A DNA stretch of 64,000 nt from Erythrobacter sp. (GTDB taxonomy: Bacteria; Pseudomonadota; Alphaproteobacteria; Sphingomonadales; Sphingomonadaceae): NCBI GenBank assembly GCA_002695185.1, contig NZOF01000007.1, positions 1 through 64,000 of the forward strand. Direction: 5' to 3'. The notes below the pieces were generated by a model. It was not told the origin of the DNA. It saw nothing but the letters and a program-made list of their open reading frames with translations, and made no database searches. Made by a program: the position numbers and the translations under genes. How positions within the stretch are numbered: position 1 is the first letter of the stretch; every line of letters starts with the position of its first letter. Of the stretch, positions 9,041 to 17,206 are shown piece after piece.

Positions 9041-9068
9041 GATATATTCGGGATGTGCCGAATATATC
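9041..9068. promoter_or_regulatory. Perfect 11-bp inverted repeat, likely operator of the GbsR/MarR-type regulator
   Basis: GATATATTCGG and CCGAATATATC are exact reverse complements separated by a 6-nt spacer. The repeat lies just upstream of the regulator ATG at 9076 and about 75 bp upstream of the K+ channel start. Its position and AT-rich half-sites fit a dimeric winged-helix repressor that controls itself and the divergent channel gene. Confidence 0.65.
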
Positions 9069-9075
9069 CAACATC

Positions 9076-9519
9076 ATGGCTGTCGCGCAGCTGCGTTTCA
9101 TCGAGGACATGTCGCGGCTGCTGGTGCCCTGGGGCGTGCCGCAGACCGCCGCTCGGCTTTACGGCTATCTGCTGCTGAGCCCCGAGCCGGTCAGTCTGGA
9201 TCGGCTCGCCAGCGATCTGGAGATCAGCAAGAGCAGCGCCAGCGTGGCGGCACGGCTGCTCGAGAGCTACATGCTCGCCCGCCGTTGCAGCGAACGCGGC
9301 AGCAAGCGCGCGCTCTACGAGGTTTCGGACAATTATGAAGCCATGCTGGCGGCACAGAACCGCCTGCTCGAAGCCATGGCCGACCTGCTTCACCGCAACG
9401 CCGACACGGCCTCGAGAAGCGCGAGCACCCGGCTTGAGGAAATGGCCGAGTTTTATCGAATGACACGGCGGGGGATGGAGACCGTCGTTCGACAATGGCG
9501 CGAGCGCAGAAACGCATGA
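9076..9519 (+). CDS. GbsR/MarR-family winged-helix transcriptional regulator
   Basis: A 147-aa DNA-binding protein. Residues about 1-85 form a winged helix (AQLRFIEDM start, [23 protein letters not shown] recognition region), followed by a long C-terminal helix for dimerisation (VRQWRERR end). Its length and arrangement match the GbsR branch of MarR regulators, which often control osmolyte or envelope genes. I chose ATG 9076 because family members start near this sequence; ATG 9019 would place the inverted repeat inside the gene. No Shine-Dalgarno is visible, so the message may be leaderless. The ABC/efflux operon begins 88 bp downstream on the same strand and may be co-transcribed. Confidence 0.7.
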   Translation: MAVAQLRFIEDMSRLLVPWGVPQTAARLYGYLLLSPEPVSLDRLASDLEISKSSASVAARLLESYMLARRCSERGSKRALYEVSDNYEAMLAAQNRLLEAMADLLHRNADTASRSASTRLEEMAEFYRMTRRGMETVVRQWRERRNA

Positions 9520-9607
9520 ATTCGGCCTGCGCTCTGAGCAAATCGGTGTCGCAACCGATCGTGCGTGCAGCGGCGGCGTCTGCTCGGACAACGCAAGGCG
9601 GCTCCTT

Positions 9608-10342
9608 ATGACCGAGGCCGATCCATCTCCTCCGCCGCATGATTGCGCTTATCGCACCGAGGGCTTGACCAAGGTCTATGGCGAAGGCGCGGCCGCGGTT
9701 CATGCCTTGCGCGGCGTCGACCTCGAAATTCCTGCAGGCGAGATCGTGGTCCTGCTCGGTCCTTCGGGGAGCGGCAAATCCACGCTTCTGAACATTATCG
9801 GCGGGCTCGATCGGGCGAGCGACGGCAAGGCCTGGTTCCGCGACCAGGAATTGAGCGCGATGAGCGATGCCGAGTTGACGCACTATCGCCGCGACAATGT
9901 CGGCTTCGTCTTTCAATTCTACAATCTGATGCCGAGCCTCACGGCCCGCGAAAATGTCGAGCTGGTGACCGAGATTGCCGAAGCTCCGATGGACCCCGAC
10001 GAAGCGCTCGCGCTGGTCGGCCTGCGCGAGCGGATCGACCATTTTCCCGCTCAGCTTTCCGGCGGCGAGCAGCAGCGTGTCGCGATCGCCCGCGCGGTCG
10101 CCAAGCGCCCCAAGGTCCTGTTCTGCGACGAGCCCACCGGGGCCCTCGACAGCACGACCGGACGCGCGGTGCTCAAGGTCCTGAGGAACGTCAACGAGAC
10201 GCTGGGCTCCACGGTCCTGATCGTCACCCATGCCGCGGCGACCGCCGGCATGGCGCACCGGGTGATCTATTTCGCCGACGGGAATATCCGCCGGGTCGAG
10301 GAAAACGCGACCCGGCTCGATCCCGACGAGATCGAGTGGTGA
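9608..10342 (+). CDS. ABC transporter ATP-binding protein (MacB/LolD type)
   Basis: A 244-aa ATPase with Walker [10 protein letters not shown] (51-59), signature LSGGEQQR (from about 150) and Walker [12 protein letters not shown] (from about 171). This is the MacB/LolD/FtsE class that pairs with FtsX-type permeases. It is first in a four-gene operon with a permease, a periplasmic adaptor and an outer-membrane factor. The operon thus encodes a whole tripartite envelope transporter, probably for export of a small molecule or lipid-like substrate. It ends 5 bp before the permease start. Confidence 0.9.
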   Translation: MTEADPSPPPHDCAYRTEGLTKVYGEGAAAVHALRGVDLEIPAGEIVVLLGPSGSGKSTLLNIIGGLDRASDGKAWFRDQELSAMSDAELTHYRRDNVGFVFQFYNLMPSLTARENVELVTEIAEAPMDPDEALALVGLRERIDHFPAQLSGGEQQRVAIARAVAKRPKVLFCDEPTGALDSTTGRAVLKVLRNVNETLGSTVLIVTHAAATAGMAHRVIYFADGNIRRVEENATRLDPDEIEW

Positions 10343-10347
10343 TCGCG

Positions 10348-12710
10348 ATGAGCCCTCTCGACCGCAAGCTGTTGCGCGACCTGTGGCGCATCAAGGGGCA
10401 GGCGGCGGCGATCGGCGCGGTGATCGCGCTGGCTGTGCTGTTGCTGGTGATGATGACCGGCCTCGATATCTCGCTCGAGGAAACGCGGCGGGCCTACTAC
10501 GAGCGCTACCGCCTCGCCGACGTCTTCGCCCCGGTGACCCGCGCGCCCGAACATGTGATCGGTAGCCTTTCGGAAATTCCCGGCGTCGCGGCGGCGGAAG
10601 GCCGCGTCACCGGCCATGCGCTGGTCGACCTCGAAGGCGCCCAGCTGCCGATCCAGGCCAAGGTCGTCTCGCTGTCCGACTTCACAGCACCGCGGATCAA
10701 CGACCTCTCCCTGGTCGAAGGGCGCCGGCTCGATGCGGCCAGCCCCGATGAGATCCTGCTGCTGAAGAGCTTCGCCGACGCCCGCGGGATCAAACCGGGT
10801 CGGTCGCTTCACGTGACGATCCGCGGCGCGCGGCGCACCTTCCGTGTCGTCGGCCTCGCCCAGTCGCCCGAGTTCCTCTACGTGGCCAAGCCGGGCGAGC
10901 TCGCTCCGGACGACGCCCGCTTCGCCGTCATCTGGATGAGCGCGACAACGGCCGAAGCGGCCTACGACATGAAAGGCGCGTTCAACGAGGCGCTGCTGTC
11001 GCTCGCGCGCGGTGCCCGGGAACCTGCGGTGCTTGCCGCCGTCGATCGCGCACTCGCATCCTATGGCGGACTCAAGGCATACGGGCGCGAGGATCATCTT
11101 TCGGATCGCTACCTCAGCGAGGAAATCAGGGGCCTGCGCGTCCAGCGCGGCGTGATCCCGCCAATCTTCCTCGCGGTGGCGGCCTTCCTTCTCTACATCG
11201 TCGTCTCTCGCATGGTGCAGGCCGAGCGTGCGCAGATCGGGCTGATGAAGGCGTTCGGCTACACCGATTTCGAGGTCGGAACGCACTATTTCAAGCTGGT
11301 CTTGTTCATCGCCACGGGCGGAGCGATCGCCGGGTGTATTGCCGGCATCGCCGCCGGGCGAGGAATGACGCTGCTCTATCTCCAATACTACAAATTTCCT
11401 TTCCTCTTGTTCGAGCTGCGTCCCTCTTCGTTCCTCCTCGGCATTCTCATCAGCATCGGTTCGGCTTCGCTTGGCGGCCTGCTGGTGCTGCGCCGTGTCT
11501 TTGCGCTGATGCCGGCCGTTGCTATGCAGCCACCTTCCCCGGCCGATTACAGCCGCGCGGGCCGCATCGGCCAGGCGCTGGTCCGCTGGCTCGACCAGCC
11601 GAGCCGCATGGTCCTGCGGCGGGTCACGCGCCACCCGGGCCGGATGGCGGGCGCGGGGCTGGGCATTGCGACGGGCATGGCACTCGCCGCCGCGATGATC
11701 GCGGTCATGTCGGGCTTCAGCCGGACGATCGACCTCAACTTCGACATCATCGATCGCAGCGATGCCACCGTCACTTTTGTCGACGCCAAAGCGGACAAGA
11801 CGATCCTCGAGCTGCAGCGGATGCCCGGCGTGATCGAGGTCGAGCCGATGCGAAACGTCTCGGTCGTACTCAGCAACGGCCTCAAGACCCATCGCGGCGC
11901 GATCGAGGGCCGCCTCGAAGTTCCGCGCCTCAATCGCGCGATGGACCAGCGCCTGCGGCCCGTCACCATGCGCCGGGAGGGCCTGGTCCTTTCGACCATG
12001 CTCGCCCGCAAGCTCGATATCAGGCCCGGCGAGATGCTGACGGTGGACGTCCGCGAGGGTCGTCAGCCGCTCCTCCAGCTGCCCGTCATCGCACCGCCGA
12101 AAGCCTGCTCGGGTCCCCGGCCTATATGGAAATCGGAGCGCTTAACCGCGCGTTGCGCGAACCGACCCGGGTGTCAGGCGCCCATCTGCGGATTGATTCC
12201 GCCAGGAGCAGCGAAATCTACCGCAAGCTCAAGGATATGCCGAGTGTTGCCGAGGTCAGCCTCAAGAAAGACACGCGGGCGTCGCTCCAGAAACTGATGG
12301 ACAGCGGCGCCGGCGCGATGCGCTATGTGATGACCGGCATCGCCTTCGTCATCACCTTCGGCATCGTCTACAATGCCGCGCGCATCGCGCAGGCGGAGCG
12401 CGAACATGACCTGGCCAGCCTGCGGGTCCTCGGCTTCTCCAAGGGAGAGGCGGCTTTCGTGCTGCTGGGCGAGCTGGCGGTGGTGACCTTCGTTGCCCTG
12501 CCGCTGGGCGCACTGCTCGGCTACGCGCTGTCCTTCGGCATTGCCGGCGGCTTCAGCAGCGATCTCTACCAGATTCCCGCCACGTTCGGCCGGAGCGATT
12601 TCGGCACGGCCGCCCTTGCCGTACTCGGGGCCTCGCTCCTGTCCGGTTGGCTGGTGAAGCGAGACGTCGACAGGATCGAGCTCGTCAGTGCCCTGAAGAC
12701 CAGAGAGTAA
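10348..12710 (+). pseudogene. FtsX/MacB-type ABC permease, broken by a 1-nt frameshift
   Basis: The gene encodes about 787 residues if one base is restored. It has an N-terminal transmembrane helix, a periplasmic MacB-like domain, and FtsX permease helices at about 270-400. A second half follows with a helix, a periplasmic domain and C-terminal FtsX helices, ending in VSALKTRE. This is the DevC/YbbP-type double-FtsX layout. The frame changes at about 12093: reading ATCGCACCGCC as ATCGGCACCGCC restores LPVIGTAESLLGSPAYMEIGALNRAL. A GG to G deletion in a short homopolymer explains it. Both sides keep good coding character, so the lesion is recent or a sequencing error. As written, the second FtsX domain is lost. 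Confidence 0.85.
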
Positions 12711-12713
12711 GTC

Positions 12714-13895
12714 ATGACTAGGAAAAGGACATCTCGCTTCTATCTGACGCTGGGAGGCGTGGGGCTGGTCGTCGCGCTGCTGGTCTTCGCCTTTTGGCCG
12801 AGCGCCACGATGGTCGACATGGGCACGGTGACCCAGGGACCCATGCGGCTGACCATCGACGAGGAGGGCCGTACGCGGGTTCATGACAGCTATGTCCTTT
12901 CCGCACCCGCTGCCGGGCGACTGCAGCGGGTGGAGGTCGAGCCCGGCGACCAGGTCATCGCCGGCAGCACGCTGGTGGCGGTTCTGCAGCCCGCGCCGCT
13001 CGATCCGCGAGCACAGGCGCGTGCGCGCGCCGAAGTGGCTATGGCGCAAGCGGCCGTGCGCGCGGCCCGCGACGAGGCCGGCCGGGCCGCGGCGGAAAAG
13101 GAGCTGGCCGACGGCAACCTGGCGCGCGAGCAAAAGCTGTGGGCGCTCGCCTCCACCAGCCGCGAAGCGTTCGAGACCGCCCAGCGCGACGCCCGCAGCG
13201 CCGCCGCAACCGTCCGCGCGGCCGGCGCGACGGTGTCGTCGCGGCAGGCCGAGCTGGAGCGCGCGCGCGCCGAGCTGTCCGGCGGCACCAGCATCCCCAT
13301 CCTCGCACCCGTGTCCGGACGCGTGCTGAAGGTCACGCAGCAAAGCGCGGCCACGCTGGCCGCGGGCGCGCAGATCATGGAAATCGGCAACATCGAAAGC
13401 GATCTCGAAGTGCTGGTCGAGCTCCTCTCGACCGACGCCGTGCAGGTCGCGCCGGGCAACAGGGTGCTGATCGACAATTGGGGCGGAGCCCGGCCGCTCG
13501 AGGGCGTGGTCGCGCGTATCGAGCCGCAGGGCTTCACCAAGGTTTCGGCGCTGGGCGTCGAGGAACAGCGGGTCAACACGATCGTCCGCCTCGCCGCTTC
13601 CCGCGCCGGCCGACCCAGTCTGGGGAGCGGCTTTCGCGTGGAGGCGCGCATCGTCGTCTGGGAGGCCCCCAATGCGATGATCGTTCCTGCGAGCGCGCTG
13701 TTCAGGGAACAGGCGGGCTGGGCGGTGTTCGTCGTCGTGGACGGAAAGGCCGAACTCCGCAAGGTCAGGATCGGCCGCAACAACGGCGTCCAGGCACAAG
13801 TGCTCGAAGGCCTGAAAAAAGGGGAGACGGTGATCCTCTACCCGGCATCCGACCTTGCGGACGGGACCAGGGTCGAGCGGCGCACGAAGGGTTGA
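12714..13895 (+). CDS. Periplasmic adaptor (HlyD/MacA-like membrane fusion protein)
   Basis: A 393-aa protein with one N-terminal membrane helix (about 10-28). A biotinyl-lipoyl half-motif and beta-barrel region flank a long Ala/Arg-rich alpha-helical hairpin (about 100-190), and a C-terminal membrane-proximal domain follows. This is the architecture of membrane fusion proteins that link an inner-membrane transporter to an outer-membrane channel. It starts 3 bp after the permease and ends 4 bp before the outer-membrane factor, so the operon order is ATPase, permease, adaptor, channel. Confidence 0.85.
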   Translation: MTRKRTSRFYLTLGGVGLVVALLVFAFWPSATMVDMGTVTQGPMRLTIDEEGRTRVHDSYVLSAPAAGRLQRVEVEPGDQVIAGSTLVAVLQPAPLDPRAQARARAEVAMAQAAVRAARDEAGRAAAEKELADGNLAREQKLWALASTSREAFETAQRDARSAAATVRAAGATVSSRQAELERARAELSGGTSIPILAPVSGRVLKVTQQSAATLAAGAQIMEIGNIESDLEVLVELLSTDAVQVAPGNRVLIDNWGGARPLEGVVARIEPQGFTKVSALGVEEQRVNTIVRLAASRAGRPSLGSGFRVEARIVVWEAPNAMIVPASALFREQAGWAVFVVVDGKAELRKVRIGRNNGVQAQVLEGLKKGETVILYPASDLADGTRVERRTKG

Positions 13896-13899
13896 GGCC

Positions 13900-15339
13900 A
13901 TGGCGATGATGAAGCGCACCCCAGCGATATCGGTCGCCTCTTGCGGGCTGCTCCTCGTTTCGGCCTGCGCCGCGCCGCGGGACGCCGCGCCCGCGGTCGG
14001 CGTCGCCATTCCACCGAGCTTCGTCGCGGCGAAAGGGACCGCCGGTCCCGTCGTGGACCAGTGGTGGAAGCGGTTCAGCGATCCACGGCTCGATGCCCAT
14101 GTCGAGAAGGCCGTGGCCGACAGCCCGGCGATCGGGCGGGCGGTCGCGCGCGTGCGGCAGGCGCAAGCGCGGGCAAGCATCGCCGGCGCCGACCGTCTGC
14201 CGCAGGTCGATGACGCGTTCTCGGCCAGCAAGCGGCGCCTGACGCTGGAAAGCCTCGGGATCGTCGTTCCGGGCAGCCCAACGCCGAACGGGCCGCTGTC
14301 CTATACGATCGAGACCTACGATCTTTCGGCCAACGTGAACTGGGAGATCGACCTGTGGGGCCGGCTGTCCGCCCAGTCGGCCGCCGCGCGCGCCGAGTTC
14401 CTGAGCAGCGAGGCGAACTTGCGGGGTGTCCGCCAGGCCATCGCCGCACAGACGGCACGCACCTATTTCGCCGTCGTTGAAGCGCGCGAGCAGGCCGAGC
14501 TTGCGCGCCTCGCCGCGGAGAACCGGGCAGAGGTGGCGCGGCAGACGGCCAACCGCGTCGAGGCGGGCGCCGCCCAGCCGGTCGACGGGCAACTGGCGGC
14601 GGCCGAGCTGCGCTCCGCCGGGGCCAATCTCGAGCAGCGTCGCGAGACGGTGGCCAGGCTGACGCGCCAGCTCGACATCCTGCTGCGCGACTATCCCGAC
14701 GGCGATGTGGCGACCGCGACGTTGCTGCCCCGGACTCCGCCGAAGCCGCCGGCCGGCATGCCGGCCGAGCTGCTCGCCCGGCGCCCCGACGTCGCCGCCT
14801 CGCTGCTGAGCCTCAAGGCCTCCGGCTTCCGCCTGACCGCTGCCGAGCGCTCCTTCCTCCCGAGCCTCACACTGACCGGTTCCGCCGGAACCTCCAGCAC
14901 CCAATTGTCCAATCTGTTCGATCCAGACTTCTTCATCTGGTCAATTGCCGGGCGGCTGCTGCAACCGATCTTCCAGGGCGGACGCCTGCGCGCGCAGTTC
15001 GAGCTCCGCGCCGGGGAGCGCGACGAGGCGCTGCAAGCCTATGCCGACACGGTGCTAACCGCCTTGTCCGAGGTCGAGACCGCGCTGGCGGTGGAGGACT
15101 TCCTCGCCAGACAGGAGGAAGAGCTAGCTGCGGCATCGGCCGCCGCCGAGCGCGTGGTCCAGATTTCGCGCAACCGATACGATGTCGGCAAGGATCCCTT
15201 GCTCACCTTGCTGGAAAGCCAGCGACGCGCGCTCGATGCCCGCTCCGGCCTGATCGCCGTGCGCCGGGCACGCCTGGCAAACCGGGTCGATCTGCACCTG
15301 GCTCTCGGGGGCGGATTCGAGGCGCCGGCGGATCATTGA
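13900..15339 (+). CDS. Outer-membrane efflux lipoprotein (NodT/TolC-like OMF)
   Basis: A 479-aa protein with a lipoprotein signal peptide whose lipobox ends at Cys23 (LLVSAC). Two repeated OEP (outer-membrane efflux protein) halves follow, with the typical VARVRQAQAR and QTARTYFAVVEAREQ helices. The NodT family forms TolC-like trimers. The frame is open further upstream, but ATG 13900 is the start that gives the signal peptide and follows GAGGCC. It completes the tripartite exporter encoded from 9608. Confidence 0.9.
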   Translation: MAMMKRTPAISVASCGLLLVSACAAPRDAAPAVGVAIPPSFVAAKGTAGPVVDQWWKRFSDPRLDAHVEKAVADSPAIGRAVARVRQAQARASIAGADRLPQVDDAFSASKRRLTLESLGIVVPGSPTPNGPLSYTIETYDLSANVNWEIDLWGRLSAQSAAARAEFLSSEANLRGVRQAIAAQTARTYFAVVEAREQAELARLAAENRAEVARQTANRVEAGAAQPVDGQLAAAELRSAGANLEQRRETVARLTRQLDILLRDYPDGDVATATLLPRTPPKPPAGMPAELLARRPDVAASLLSLKASGFRLTAAERSFLPSLTLTGSAGTSSTQLSNLFDPDFFIWSIAGRLLQPIFQGGRLRAQFELRAGERDEALQAYADTVLTALSEVETALAVEDFLARQEEELAAASAAAERVVQISRNRYDVGKDPLLTLLESQRRALDARSGLIAVRRARLANRVDLHLALGGGFEAPADH

Positions 15340-15496
15340 AGCTGCCCCACCGAAAGGCAGGACGAGATCGTATATGCCTGAGACATTTGGCCCGACGGTG
15401 CGCCATCCGGTACGGGCAAGCTCGCATCCGGGAAACTCCCAAGTGCGCCCTCCCGCCTCGTCACCTAGCCTCCAGATCAAACGAAGGGAAGTGAAC

Positions 15497-16573
15497 ATGG
15501 CCAGCAAGATGCGCGCGACGATCTTCCTCGAACCGAACAGGATCGTCCTGGGCGAAAAGCCCATCCCCGACGTCGGGCCGCTCGATGCACTGATCCGGGT
15601 GACAACAACGACGATCTGCGGGACCGACATTCACATCCTCAAGGGAGAGTATCCCGTTGCCTCAGGTTTGACGATTGGCCACGAGCCGGTCGGTGTGATT
15701 GAAAAGCTGGGATCCGCGGTAACGGGCTATCGTGAAGGCGACCGAGTAATCGCCGGGGCAATCACGCCATCGGGCTGGTCCAACGCCTCGCTCGACGGCT
15801 GCCACTCGCAATGTGGCGCCGGAACGGCCCACGGCTGGAAGCCTATGGGTGGCTGGCTCTTTGGCAATACAATCGACGGAGCGCAGGCCGACTATCTCCT
15901 CATCCCCGACGCCATGGCGAACCTCGCGCTGGTGCCTGACGGGTTGACGGATGAGCAGGTGCTGATGTGCCCCGACATCATGTCGACGGGCTTCAGCGGT
16001 GCCGAATCCGGCAAGGTCCGTATCGGCGATACAGTCGCGGTGTTTGCGCAAGGACCGATCGGGCTCTGCGCCGCGGCGGGCGCGCGGCTGATGGGCGCGG
16101 CTGAAATCATCGCGGTCGAGTCGGTGCCCGAACGAGCTGCAATCTCGCGGCGGATGGGTGCAGATCACGTCATCGACTTCACCAAGGAGGATCCGGTCAG
16201 CGCGATCCTCAAGATCACGCGCGGGCGCGGCGTCGATGTTGCGATCGAGGCTCTCGGCCGGCAGCAGACCTTCGAATGGGCACTGCGTTCGATCCGGCCC
16301 GGGGGAACCCTCTCTTCTCTGGGCGTTTACTCGGAAGACCTTAGTATCCCGGTCGACGCCTTCGCGGCCGGACTCGGCGATCACCGCATCGTCACCACCT
16401 TGTGCCCAGGCGGCAAGGAGCGGATGCGGCGACTGATGCCGACGGTCGCGAACGGCCGGGTCGATACCGCCGCACTGGTCACCCACCATTTCTCACTGGG
16501 CGACATTGAGACCGCTTATGATCTTTTCGGTCACCAGCGCGATGGCGTGCTCAAGGTTGCAATCCGGCCGTGA
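15497..16573 (+). CDS. Zinc-dependent medium-chain alcohol dehydrogenase
   Basis: A 358-aa cytoplasmic enzyme of the MDR superfamily close to the tetrameric secondary alcohol dehydrogenase (isopropanol/TbADH) group. Catalytic zinc ligands are C41 (CGTDIH), H62 and E63 (GHEPVG) and an Asp in CPDIMSTGF. The structural-zinc four-Cys lobe is absent, as in that group. The Rossmann motif is AQGPIGLCAAAGARLMGA. It oxidises alcohols or reduces aldehydes with NAD(P)H. AAGGGAAG before ATG 15497 fixes the start. It stands alone after the efflux operon (157-bp gap); such enzymes are often induced in low oxygen as redox valves, but that role is inference here. Confidence 0.85.
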   Translation: MASKMRATIFLEPNRIVLGEKPIPDVGPLDALIRVTTTTICGTDIHILKGEYPVASGLTIGHEPVGVIEKLGSAVTGYREGDRVIAGAITPSGWSNASLDGCHSQCGAGTAHGWKPMGGWLFGNTIDGAQADYLLIPDAMANLALVPDGLTDEQVLMCPDIMSTGFSGAESGKVRIGDTVAVFAQGPIGLCAAAGARLMGAAEIIAVESVPERAAISRRMGADHVIDFTKEDPVSAILKITRGRGVDVAIEALGRQQTFEWALRSIRPGGTLSSLGVYSEDLSIPVDAFAAGLGDHRIVTTLCPGGKERMRRLMPTVANGRVDTAALVTHHFSLGDIETAYDLFGHQRDGVLKVAIRP

Positions 16574-16606
16574 GCCTTGGAGCCGGGGAGATCGCCACCG
16601 TCGCGC

Positions 16607-16924
16607 TTAGTCCGCGACGATCAGCACGCTCATCAGCGAGATGCAGAAGATCGAAAGCCAGATGAAAATCTGCCCGAAGATGTGCATCACAACGCCGACC
16701 CAGCTGTAGTGCCGCTTCAGCACAATCCCCGAACCAACCGCCACGAAGAAGACGATAAACGCTGACGTCGATGGTGTCGGGTCGCGCGGAAGCGCCGAAT
16801 CGTAGATGGGCATGAGCCCGATCGCCATGACGAGCAGCCATGAAAAGCCAAACGCGAGATTGCCCGTCAGGTCGAGATTCTCGACTTTTTGTCGATTGGC
16901 CGCGGCACCTGTGCGGTCAGACAC
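16607..16924 (-). CDS. Hypothetical inner-membrane protein (three helices)
   Basis: A 105-aa protein with a short polar N-terminus and three hydrophobic helices (about 24-43, 53-68, 76-103). No family is recognised. The start is GTG 16924, with GGGAG six bases upstream. It is divergent from the 66-aa gene at 16998 and converges on the dehydrogenase gene. Confidence 0.55.
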   Translation of the reverse strand: MSDRTGAAANRQKVENLDLTGNLAFGFSWLLVMAIGLMPIYDSALPRDPTPSTSAFIVFFVAVGSGIVLKRHYSWVGVVMHIFGQIFIWLSIFCISLMSVLIVAD

Positions 16925-16960
16925 GACTGGCTCCCGGCCTCACCAGCTTGTGAACAAATC

Positions 16961-16979
16961 TCGAACCCTGTATGTTCGA
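16961..16979. promoter_or_regulatory. Inverted repeat in a divergent promoter region
   Basis: TCGAAC and GTTCGA are separated by 7 nt, between the divergent genes at 16607-16924 and 16998-17198, just ahead of the AGGAGG of the latter. It could be an operator. Confidence 0.3.
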
Positions 16980-16997
16980 ACGGCCTAGGAGGCTTGC

Positions 16998-17198
16998 ATG
17001 CCGTTCGATCTCGATACCTATAACCAGACGAAAAACTTGTCGGGTGGGCCAATCATCACGGTCAAAATTGATGACCCGGTTCCGTACATCGAGCCGGCGA
17101 CGGACGAGCATGGCAATATGACGCGCGCTGGTATGATTGCGTACCTGATCGCCTACGGCATCGGCGCCGCCGCGCTCGCCTACTGGTTCATGATTTAG
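16998..17198 (+). CDS. Hypothetical 66-aa single-pass membrane protein
   Basis: The protein has a soluble N-terminal half (residues 1-42, acidic, Pro-containing) and one C-terminal helix (about 45-65, ending WFMI). No family is recognised. A strong TAGGAGG six bases before the ATG supports real translation. It ends 9 bp from the stop of the convergent traG gene. Confidence 0.55.
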   Translation: MPFDLDTYNQTKNLSGGPIITVKIDDPVPYIEPATDEHGNMTRAGMIAYLIAYGIGAAALAYWFMI

Positions 17199-17206
17199 CA
17201 CCGCCC

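Noticed and set aside
10267..14904. Long minus-strand open frames opposite the ABC/efflux operon
   Set aside because: They are antisense shadows of strongly matched plus-strand genes in GC-rich DNA; their translations are Arg/Asp/His-rich and match nothing known to me.
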